Source: Solitalea agri (GTDB lineage Bacteria > Bacteroidota > Bacteroidia > Sphingobacteriales > Sphingobacteriaceae). From it: a stretch of 64,000 nucleotides of DNA. Below, piece after piece: positions 54,853 through 62,541 of this stretch (its first letter is position 1; the number at the start of each line of letters is the position of its first letter). Location of the stretch: the NCBI RefSeq assembly GCF_023914155.1, contig NZ_JAMWYS010000024.1, positions 310,001-374,000 on the forward strand. Direction: 5' to 3'. The position numbers and the translations under genes are program-made. The notes beneath the pieces were generated by a model, which saw only the letters and a program-made list of their open reading frames with translations, did not search any database and was not told the origin of the DNA.

Positions 54853-54907
54853 AATAAATAATTGAAACACTTTACCCAATTAATAAAACAACTTAACAAG
54901 AGTGCTT

Positions 54908-57900
54908 ATGTCAAAAATCATTACAAAAATCTCAATGGGCCTACTGCTATTATTGCTCTCAGGCTTTGGAGCCCTGGCTCAAACTCGAACCATAACTGGT
55001 TCAGTAACATCGGCCGAAGACAATCAGCCCATTCCTTCGGTAACAATAATGGTAAAAGGGAGTTCTACAGCTGCCCGAACAGATTTCGACGGGAAATACA
55101 GTATTTCGGTTTCTAATGAATCTACGCTGGTATTCTCATTTGTTGGATACATTACGAAAGAAGTAAAAGTAGGTACAGCTAAAGTTATCAATATCGCCAT
55201 GGAGCAAAACAACAAGCAACTTGGCGAAGTTGTAGTGACTGCATTAGGTATTAAACGCGAGAAAAAGTCATTGGGTTATGCAATGCAAGAAGTTAAAGGA
55301 GAAAACCTTGTTGAAACACGCGAAGTAAACCTTGCTAACTCATTAACAGGCAAAATTGCAGGTTTACAGGTTGTTCGTTCGAGCAACGGTCCTGCCGGTT
55401 CATCAAAAATGGTGCTAAGAGGAAATAACTCATTAACCGGTGATAATCAACCTTTAATTGTGATTGACGGTGTACCTGTTAACAATTTCACCGGTACGAC
55501 CAATAATGATTTCTGGAATCCGGGATTGGACATGGGTAACGGTATTTCTGATATCAACCCGGATGATATTGAAAACGTTTCAGTTCTGAAAGGGCCTTCA
55601 GCATCAGCACTTTACGGATCAAGAGCAGGTAATGGTGTTATTTTAATTACAACCAAAACAGGTAAAAAACAACAAGGTTTAGGTATAACCGCCTCTTCAT
55701 CTATCGGATTTGAAAACGTTTTCACTAATCCTAAAATGCAAAATAATTTTGGACAGGGCGATAACAACATTTTCGATGCGTTATCAGGCTTAAGCTGGGG
55801 ACCAAAAATTGAAGGTCAAAATGTAACTAACTGGGACGGAAAAAGCATGCAAATGGCTGCCTATGATAACGTTTCTAACTACCTGGACCAAGGAGTTTCA
55901 TACAATCAAAATGTTTCATTTCAACAGCAGTACAATCAAACTTCAGTATATACTTCATTCAACTATTTAAATGATCAAAGTATGATTCCTGGGGTAAAAC
56001 TTAACCGATTAAACTTAATGGCTAAAGCGTTAAGCCGATTCGGCAAAGGAGACCGCTGGACGGTGGACACAAAAGTTCAATACACTAACTCTGGAGCCTA
56101 TAACCGTCCTCAAGGGGGCCCACGCAGAGATAACGCCTTTTTTGTGACGTATTTATTGCCACGCTCAATGGATATTACCCAGTTTAGCAAGGCATTGGAC
56201 CAAAACAATAATATGTATTGGTACAACAATACCAATCAGGTGAATCCATACTGGGGAAGTCAATACAACTTAAACCAGGATATCCGCGATCGCTTTATTT
56301 TAAATGGAGCGTTAAAATATGAGTTTACCAATTGGTTAAATGCCGAAGTTAAAGGTGGTGCTGATATGTACACAACCAACTTTGAAGCTAAGCTTTACGG
56401 AGGAAGTCCAATCACATCAACAGGTCAGTACAGTTTAGGTGAGCAAAGCTTTAAAGAAACCAATTTCAGTACGTTATTTACCGCAAAAAAGGATAACGTA
56501 ATAGGCAAATTAGGTGGTTTGGCAACTGTTGGGGGGAACCTCATGGCTCAAAAATTTACTTCAATTAACAGTAGTGCTGGTGAATTAAATGCAAGAGACT
56601 TATTCTCTCTAAATAATGGCAAAGGCAATCCTACCATCGAACAAAAATATGCTGAAAAGAAAATCAACTCAGTGTATGGCTCGGTACAGTTAAACTGGGA
56701 TGGTTACTTATTTGTTGATGGAACGTTCAGAAATGACTGGTCGTCGACCTTAAGTCCTGCAAACCATTCTTACTTCTACCCTTCAGCCAACGTTTCATTG
56801 GTTTATACCGACATGCTTGAGAAACTTGGCAAAACCTTGCCTAGCTGGATGAGTTATGGTAAAATCAGAGCTTCGCTTGCAAGTGTTGGTAATGACCTTC
56901 CTCCTTATCAGTTATACAATACTTATAAAATTGGAAAAGATCCTAATGGTAATACCACAGCAGGAAGAAACGATGTTCTGTATGATCCAAACGTTAGAAA
57001 TGAGTTGATCAAATCATATGAAATCGGTACTGAAATGCGCTTCTTTTCTAACCGTTTCGGATTTGACTTCGCCCTGTATAAATCAAATGCAACCCATCAA
57101 TTAATTGACCTTCCGATGGACCCGTTGAGTGGTTATAGCTCGAAAAAAATTAACGTTGGTGATATTGAAAACAAGGGTATTGAGCTTACTGCCGATGGCC
57201 GCATTTTAAACAATCCAAAATCTGTAAACTGGACAGTTTCAGTAAATTATTCAACTAACAACAATACAGTTAATTCGTTGGGTAATGAAGTTACTGCTTA
57301 CCGCTTAGGTGGTTATGATGATGTAAAAATATTGGCTGTTGCCGGTCAAAAATACGGCGAAATCTATGGAAGCAAATTCTTAAGAGTTGAAGATGCTAAC
57401 AGTCCGTATAATGGTCAGTTATTGTTAGACGCAAATGGATTACCTCAAAAAGGAGAGCAAAATGCTAAACTGGGTAATCAGCAAGCTACCAGTCTTTTAG
57501 GAATTAACAATGCTTTAAACTATAAAGGTTTCGGATTATCGTTTCAGTTTGATGCACGTTTTGGTGGTAAAATATTCTCAGGAACAAACGTTGCTATGCA
57601 ACAAAACGGAACTGCAGCAGCAACCGTTGTAAATGGTGGTCGCGAGGAGATGATTGTAAAAGGTGCTGTATTTAATCAGGCTACAAACAGCTATCAAGAA
57701 AACGCAAAAGCAGTTACCCCTCAGCTTTACTGGCAAACCGTTACCGGTTTAGGTAATATGGGTATTACTGAAGCCAATATTTACGATGCTTCTAACGTGC
57801 GTTTAAGAAACGTTCAGTTGAGCTATGATCTACCTGCTAAGTTTTTAGCTAAAACTCCAATACAAAAAGTAAAAGTAGGACTTACCTGCAACAATGTTTG

Positions 57901-58033
57901 GTTAATTCAGAGCCATATGAACGGTGTTGATCCTGAATCGGTTTATGCGACCGGTACAAACGCAGTAGGCTTTGAGAATGCCAGTGCTCCAACAACCCGC
58001 ACCTTCTTATTTAACTTATCATTAGGCTTTTAA
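54908..58033 (+). CDS. SusC/RagA-family TonB-linked outer-membrane transporter (mannoside locus)
   Basis: The 1041-residue transporter is read from ATG 54908; a GTG two codons earlier is less likely. It has a signal peptide (MSKIITKISMGLLLLLLSGFGALAQ), a carboxypeptidase-regulatory-like domain (ITGSVTSAEDNQPIPSVTIMVKG, about 29-105), the plug with LGEVVVTALGIKREKKSLGYA (about 110-130), PLIVIDGVPV and GSRAGNGVILITTKTG, and the barrel ending TRTFLFNLSLGF. It has no STN domain, so induction is not by FecR signalling; LacI control fits. Its ligand is inferred to be an alpha-mannoside from the neighbouring GH125 and GH92. Confidence 0.95.
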   Translation: MSKIITKISMGLLLLLLSGFGALAQTRTITGSVTSAEDNQPIPSVTIMVKGSSTAARTDFDGKYSISVSNESTLVFSFVGYITKEVKVGTAKVINIAMEQNNKQLGEVVVTALGIKREKKSLGYAMQEVKGENLVETREVNLANSLTGKIAGLQVVRSSNGPAGSSKMVLRGNNSLTGDNQPLIVIDGVPVNNFTGTTNNDFWNPGLDMGNGISDINPDDIENVSVLKGPSASALYGSRAGNGVILITTKTGKKQQGLGITASSSIGFENVFTNPKMQNNFGQGDNNIFDALSGLSWGPKIEGQNVTNWDGKSMQMAAYDNVSNYLDQGVSYNQNVSFQQQYNQTSVYTSFNYLNDQSMIPGVKLNRLNLMAKALSRFGKGDRWTVDTKVQYTNSGAYNRPQGGPRRDNAFFVTYLLPRSMDITQFSKALDQNNNMYWYNNTNQVNPYWGSQYNLNQDIRDRFILNGALKYEFTNWLNAEVKGGADMYTTNFEAKLYGGSPITSTGQYSLGEQSFKETNFSTLFTAKKDNVIGKLGGLATVGGNLMAQKFTSINSSAGELNARDLFSLNNGKGNPTIEQKYAEKKINSVYGSVQLNWDGYLFVDGTFRNDWSSTLSPANHSYFYPSANVSLVYTDMLEKLGKTLPSWMSYGKIRASLASVGNDLPPYQLYNTYKIGKDPNGNTTAGRNDVLYDPNVRNELIKSYEIGTEMRFFSNRFGFDFALYKSNATHQLIDLPMDPLSGYSSKKINVGDIENKGIELTADGRILNNPKSVNWTVSVNYSTNNNTVNSLGNEVTAYRLGGYDDVKILAVAGQKYGEIYGSKFLRVEDANSPYNGQLLLDANGLPQKGEQNAKLGNQQATSLLGINNALNYKGFGLSFQFDARFGGKIFSGTNVAMQQNGTAAATVVNGGREEMIVKGAVFNQATNSYQENAKAVTPQLYWQTVTGLGNMGITEANIYDASNVRLRNVQLSYDLPAKFLAKTPIQKVKVGLTCNNVWLIQSHMNGVDPESVYATGTNAVGFENASAPTTRTFLFNLSLGF

Positions 58034-58054
58034 CCACTTAATCTGAAATCAACA

Positions 58055-59959
58055 ATGAAAAATATATTAAAAAAATCGTGCATGCTATTGGCTGCAAGCG
58101 TTGTCATAACAGCCTGTAAAGATTTTGAATCACTTAATTACGATCCCATAGCTGCCAGCCCTGACCAAGTGCAAGTTGAATATTTCATCAACAACTCAAT
58201 TATTGGGGCACAAATGGATCCTGATGTGGCAGAACGTTCATTCATTTTATATTGGAAAACTGCAGGTCACCAGCACAGCGTAACCGCAATTTCGGCTGGT
58301 AATTATGATGACGGATGGACGACAGCTTACTACAACCAGGTTTCGGGATGGTTGAACTCTATTAATACCGCTATCCAGGTTGCTGAAGACCAGGTAAAAT
58401 CAGGTAAGCAAAAACCTTATACCAGCAATTTAATACAGGTTGCCCGTATCTGGCGTGCATACTTGATGAGCGAAATGTCAGATAATTTTGGCCCTATTCC
58501 AATCAATGCATTTCAGGGAGCTAACCCCAATTTCTCTGATGTTCAATCGGTTTACAATTTCCTTTTAGCCGAACTTAAAGATGCAGGCACTAAACTGGAT
58601 GTAAACATTGTTAATCCAGCTGGTTTAGAAAAACAAGATCCTGCTTATGGATACGATTATAAAAGATGGAAAAAATATTGTCAATCAATGCGTATGCGTT
58701 TGGCCATGCGTTTATCAGAAGTTGACGCTACAAAAGCTAAAACAGAATTTGAAAACGCAGCTGCAAGTTTAACTGACCTGATCATTACTTCAAATGAAAC
58801 CTTCCAGGTTCAGGAGAAAGATGGTTGGGATGCCTTAACAGGTGTAATGAGCCGTCCATGGAATACGCAGCCAATTTCTGCTTCATTAAACAATTTGTAC
58901 TTAGGCTTAGGAGGAGTAAAATCACAAGATCAGCTTTCTGAAGCGTTCTATTCAAATATTAAACCTGCCGATTGGATGGGCTTAAAATTCGATGAGCACT
59001 TTACCAGCAAAACCAACGACCCATCGGCCGGTTTCTGGTTTGATGGTTTACCTTATACCATTGATCCTCGTGCTTACAAAACCTTTATTATCCCTGGCGA
59101 TGTGAACAACCCAGATTTCACCAATAGCGGTGATGATGCGGTGAATACTAAAAGAAATCTTGTAAGCGCTACTGGTGATGTTGTTAAAGAAATAGATGCT
59201 AAATACACCTGGAATGCTCGCGTTGCTGGTGCATGGGGTGCTAAAGGAACAAAAAATCAGGTGGTAACCTATGAAGGAACCATGCCTCGTTTGGCAAGTA
59301 ACTTCAGAAAAAGCCAAAACAAGCGCATTTTCTTTGCTCCATGGGAAACTTATTTCTTATTGGCAGAAGCTGCAGAGCGTGGCTGGGGAACTCCTGTTTC
59401 TGGAAAAAGCGCATACGAAGCGGGTATCAAAGCCAGCTTCGATTATTGGGGTGTGAACTCATATTTAAGCACTTATTTAAATTCTCAGGATTTTAACAGA
59501 GCCGGAACTTCGGTAAGTTGGGATCACACTACTGAACCGTCAGCAACATATACCATGAATTACAAAAATGGATATACCGATGCTCCGGGCGTAGTTACCA
59601 TTTCATATCCTAAAAATGATCTGTACAAAAATGGAACGGTGAAAAACGACCATTTAACCAAAATCATTACCCAAAAGTTCATTGCTCAAACGCCATGGTT
59701 ACCATTGGAATCATGGAATGACCAAAGAAGGTTAGGCTTACCGTTTTTCGAGAATCCTGCAATCGAAACACCTTTAGTGAATCTGCCAGCTTTAAATTCG
59801 GGTAACTACATGAGCAGCAAGGTTGAATTCTTCCCTCAGCGTTTGAAATATCCATCGAGCTTACAAAACGCAAATGCCACCGGTTATGCCCAGGCAGTTG
59901 GTTTCTTGGGTGGTGCAGACGCTGTTCTAACTCCACTTTGGTGGGCTAAAAGGCAATAG
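58055..59959 (+). CDS. SusD-like surface lipoprotein (mannoside locus)
   Basis: The 634-residue lipoprotein has a signal with lipobox VITACKDFESLNYDP (Cys about 21). TPR-like helical regions characteristic of the SusD-like superfamily follow (QVARIWRAYLMSEMSDNFGPIPI about 130-152; FAPWETYFLLAEAAERGWG near 430). It is longer than classical SusD and fits the SusD-like_2/_3 branch. It begins 21 bp after susC, so both are one operon. It should bind the oligosaccharide at the cell surface. Confidence 0.9.
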   Translation: MKNILKKSCMLLAASVVITACKDFESLNYDPIAASPDQVQVEYFINNSIIGAQMDPDVAERSFILYWKTAGHQHSVTAISAGNYDDGWTTAYYNQVSGWLNSINTAIQVAEDQVKSGKQKPYTSNLIQVARIWRAYLMSEMSDNFGPIPINAFQGANPNFSDVQSVYNFLLAELKDAGTKLDVNIVNPAGLEKQDPAYGYDYKRWKKYCQSMRMRLAMRLSEVDATKAKTEFENAAASLTDLIITSNETFQVQEKDGWDALTGVMSRPWNTQPISASLNNLYLGLGGVKSQDQLSEAFYSNIKPADWMGLKFDEHFTSKTNDPSAGFWFDGLPYTIDPRAYKTFIIPGDVNNPDFTNSGDDAVNTKRNLVSATGDVVKEIDAKYTWNARVAGAWGAKGTKNQVVTYEGTMPRLASNFRKSQNKRIFFAPWETYFLLAEAAERGWGTPVSGKSAYEAGIKASFDYWGVNSYLSTYLNSQDFNRAGTSVSWDHTTEPSATYTMNYKNGYTDAPGVVTISYPKNDLYKNGTVKNDHLTKIITQKFIAQTPWLPLESWNDQRRLGLPFFENPAIETPLVNLPALNSGNYMSSKVEFFPQRLKYPSSLQNANATGYAQAVGFLGGADAVLTPLWWAKRQ

Positions 59960-60011
59960 TTTAAAACTAAGTTGGTTAGTTTTTTTCATACAAACAATTG
60001 GTTGTTTTGGT

Positions 60012-60040
60012 ATACCTCCGCTTCGGCGGAGGTATTATTT
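60012..60040 (+). terminator. UUCG-capped hairpin after susD
   Basis: ATACCTCCGC-TTCG-GCGGAGGTAT (60012-60035), a perfect 10-bp stem with the extra-stable UUCG tetraloop, followed by TATTT. It may terminate partly or protect the susCD mRNA 3' end. Confidence 0.7.
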
Positions 60041-60080
60041 GAGTTAACTAATCTTAAAACATATTAAATCGCTCATAATT

Positions 60081-60119
60081 AAACTGCACTTTACTAGCTC
60101 TGTGGGTGCAGTTTTTTAT
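60081..60119 (+). terminator. Second hairpin before the GH125 gene
   Basis: AAACTGCAC (60081-60089) pairs with GTGCAGTTT (60106-60114) around a 16-nt loop, followed by TTTATA. It lies 30 bp before the GH125 start. Confidence 0.6.
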
Positions 60120-60144
60120 ATTTAACCTGATAAATCATTTTAAC

Positions 60145-61578
60145 ATGCTTTCACGTCGAAAATTCATTCAAACATCAGGCATTGTAGGTGCAGGCTTGGC
60201 TCTTCAACCTAAAGAATTATTTGCTTTTACAGACGCTGGCTTTGAGAGTAAACGTCCTCCCCTTTCGGATCGAAAGTTTACCAGCAAAGCCGTTGAAGAA
60301 ACCATCAAAAAAATTAAAGCCGAATTACCTAATAAAGAACTAGGCTGGCTGTTCGAAAACTGCTTTCCCAATACACTGGATACTACAGTTGATTTTGAAA
60401 TGATTGATGGTAAGCCTGATACGTATGTAATTACCGGAGATATCGATGCTATGTGGTTGCGGGACAGTACAGCACAAGTTTGGCCGTATTTATCGCTAAT
60501 GCCTCAGGATGCCCAACTCCAACAACTTATTGCCGGCGTTATTAACCGACAAACAAAGTGTATTCATAAAGATCCATACGCCAATGCTTTTTATAAGGAT
60601 GAAACCAAAGTAAGCGAATGGAAGCATTCTGATTTAACAGACATGAAACCGGGTGTGCACGAGCGCAAATGGGAAATTGATTCATTATGTTATCCTATCA
60701 GGCTGGCTCACCAGTATTGGAAACTTACAGGTGACACCTCCCCTTTTAATGCTTATTGGAAAGAAGGGATTCAATTAACCTTACAAACATTTAAAGAGCA
60801 GCAACGGAAGAACGGAAACGGACCATATTCATTTCAGCGTACCACAGCCTGGGCGACTGATGGCGTTCCACTGGCAGGCTACGGATATCCTGTAAAACCG
60901 GTAGGATTGATCTGTTCTATTTTCCGTCCGAGTGATGATGCTACTATCTACCCTTTCCTTGTACCGTCCAATTTCTTTGCAGTTGTATCATTAAAGCAAG
61001 CTGCTGAAATGGTAGAAAAAATTCATGGTGATAAAACTTTAGCCACTAGTTGCAATGAGTTGGCAACAGAAGTAAGCAATGCATTAAAACAATATTCTAC
61101 TGTAATTCATCCTCAAAAAGGTAAAGTTTACGCTTTTGAGGTAAATGGATTTGGCAGTTTTAACCTAATGGACGATGCCAATGTACCAGGATTATTATCA
61201 TTACCTTATTTAAACGGTGTGGCTCAAAACGATACCATTTATCAAAATACACGCAAATTAGTTTTATCCGAATACAATCCATTCTTTTATAAAGGTAAAG
61301 CCGCTGAAGGCATTGGGGGCCCGCATGCTGGTATTAACATGATATGGCCACTCAGCATTATTATGCGCGGACTTACCTCATCCAACGAAACAGAAATTAA
61401 ACAATGCATAAAAACATTAATTCAAACGCATGGAGGTACTGGATTTATGCATGAATCGTTTCATAAAGACGATCCTAAAAACTTTACTCGCAAATGGTTT
61501 GCCTGGGCAAATACCTTATTTGGCGAGTTAATTTATGAAACATGGCTTCAGAAACCTGCCCTACTCAAACAGATTTAA
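60145..61578 (+). CDS. GH125 exo-alpha-mannosidase (metal-independent)
   Basis: The ATG at 60145 gives 477 residues with a Tat-like signal (MLSRRKFIQTSGIVGAGLAL). GH125 enzymes remove terminal alpha-1,6-linked mannose by an inverting, metal-independent mechanism. Family segments seen are TGDIDAMWLRDSTAQVWPYL (about 95-115), WEIDSLCYPIRLAHQYW, IFRPSDDATIYPFLVPSNFF and GGPHAGINMIWPLSIIMRGL. The earlier GTG frame start at 60106 lies in a hairpin and was rejected. Export by Tat, probably to the periplasm, is inferred from SRRKFI. It lies 186 bp after susD. Confidence 0.92.
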   Translation: MLSRRKFIQTSGIVGAGLALQPKELFAFTDAGFESKRPPLSDRKFTSKAVEETIKKIKAELPNKELGWLFENCFPNTLDTTVDFEMIDGKPDTYVITGDIDAMWLRDSTAQVWPYLSLMPQDAQLQQLIAGVINRQTKCIHKDPYANAFYKDETKVSEWKHSDLTDMKPGVHERKWEIDSLCYPIRLAHQYWKLTGDTSPFNAYWKEGIQLTLQTFKEQQRKNGNGPYSFQRTTAWATDGVPLAGYGYPVKPVGLICSIFRPSDDATIYPFLVPSNFFAVVSLKQAAEMVEKIHGDKTLATSCNELATEVSNALKQYSTVIHPQKGKVYAFEVNGFGSFNLMDDANVPGLLSLPYLNGVAQNDTIYQNTRKLVLSEYNPFFYKGKAAEGIGGPHAGINMIWPLSIIMRGLTSSNETEIKQCIKTLIQTHGGTGFMHESFHKDDPKNFTRKWFAWANTLFGELIYETWLQKPALLKQI

Positions 61579-61627
61579 CGGTATCGAATTAAATAACAAT
61601 TAAACTCTCTTATACAACAAACACAAA

Positions 61628-62131
61628 ATGCAAACACAAACTAATTCAAACTTATTCAGCTCTGTTGAAGCCCAGTTGAAAGAACAGGGTTTTACAATTG
61701 TTAGTAAAGACGATCAACGCCCGTGGGGAGGCTTTTTCGTACTTGACGAAAATGACGCAGAAAAATTCATTGAGAATTATTTTCCGGGTTACAGTAAAGA
61801 GCAATTGTTAATTGGCAACAAACTAAGTCCGAAAATATTATTGGTTGCTCCTGGTAAGCGATTATCATGGCAATATCATTTCCGCAGGGCCGAAATATGG
61901 CGTGTTGTAAATGGTAAGGTGGCTGTAGCAACCAGTGATAATGATGAAGAAAAGAACATCGACAATTATCAGCCAAGCGAAATAATTGTTTTACAAAAAG
62001 GCCAGCGCCATCGTTTAATCGGTTTAAATGAATGGGGCGTGGTTGCTGAAATATGGCAGCATACAGACGTTGACCATCCTTCTGATGAAGATGATATAGT
62101 TAGATTACAGGATGATTTCGGCAGGAAATAA
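61628..62131 (+). CDS. Cupin of the type II phosphomannose isomerase kind
   Basis: The 167-residue single-domain cupin has RPWGGFFVLDE near residue 27, KILLVAPGKRLSWQYHFRRAEIWRVVNGKVAV (about 69-100) with metal-binding histidines and glutamate, and HPSDEDDIVRLQDDFGRK at the end, which resembles the isomerase domain of ManC/AlgA. Mannose-6-phosphate to fructose-6-phosphate conversion is likely, feeding mannose released by GH92/GH125 into glycolysis. It lies 49 bp after GH125. A mannose kinase is not seen in the window. Confidence 0.8.
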   Translation: MQTQTNSNLFSSVEAQLKEQGFTIVSKDDQRPWGGFFVLDENDAEKFIENYFPGYSKEQLLIGNKLSPKILLVAPGKRLSWQYHFRRAEIWRVVNGKVAVATSDNDEEKNIDNYQPSEIIVLQKGQRHRLIGLNEWGVVAEIWQHTDVDHPSDEDDIVRLQDDFGRK

Positions 62132-62241
62132 TGCTTAACATTCAATGGTATTATTTGATTGTTAAGCGAATGGTAATTATAGCCAACAAAAATTTAACAT
62201 CAATTTTTATTTCATTCAATGTATTGAGTCGTAATTTTTTA

Positions 62242-62249
62242 TATTTTTG
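62242..62249 (+). promoter_or_regulatory. Promoter -7 element upstream of the GH92 gene
   Basis: TATTTTTG matches TAnnTTTG, and its last G is the first base of the perfect operator at 62249. The -33 element is not clear (TTG at 62224 is only 15 bp away). Confidence 0.6.
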
Positions 62250-62264
62250 CTAAAACGTTTTAGC
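62249..62264. promoter_or_regulatory. LacI-type operator, site 4 (perfect palindrome)
   Basis: GCTAAAACGTTTTAGC is a perfect 16-bp palindrome. It starts at the last base of the -7 element and covers the expected transcription start, the same geometry as site 3 at susC. Confidence 0.82.
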
Positions 62265-62417
62265 CTTGTTTAGGATCAAAATGAGGATAAGATATACAGG
62301 ATGTTTTTTACGATTGGAAATATTAAACGCATCCAGGTCATCCCCCGACCATTTCAATAACCAAATTGATTCTGTAAGCAACAGTGTTTTAATGATTGGA
62401 AATATTTAATCGCTGTA

Positions 62418-62435
62418 GCTAAAACGTTTTTTAGC
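62418..62435. promoter_or_regulatory. LacI-type operator, site 5 (2-bp longer centre)
   Basis: GCTAAAACGTTTTTTAGC keeps both ends and the left half, with two additional T in the right half. It lies 107 bp before the GH92 start, and 154 bp after site 4 (centre to centre about 170 bp). Confidence 0.6.
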
Positions 62436-62541
62436 TTATATTTATAAAGATCACTGATAGCCTATTTACGCTCACAAAATTTGCTTGGCAATTAAAAACC
62501 CATGTTTCTTTCGTACATTTCAAATCTGGCTAACGATTAAT

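Larger units (their letters stand above)
54363..54907. other. Intergenic control region between lacI and susC
   Basis: This is 545 AT-rich bp with no supported gene. It contains the three operator-like palindromes (54539, 54660, 54837), spaced about 121 and 177 bp apart, and the presumed susC promoter at 54830. No clear terminator for lacI is seen. Confidence 0.6.
62132..62541. other. Intergenic control region upstream of the GH92 gene
   Basis: This 410-bp region holds the -7 element and operators 4 and 5. Between them GATTGGAAATATT occurs twice (62312-62324 and 62394-62406), with flanks that also resemble each other. A 42-codon frame at 62281-62409 starts 32 bp after the predicted transcription start but has no recognisable features and was not called. 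Confidence 0.6.

Noticed and set aside
62281-62409. 42-codon frame between the operators before GH92
   Set aside because: It could be a leader peptide, but there is no conserved motif and no supporting start context; it is probably chance in a control region.
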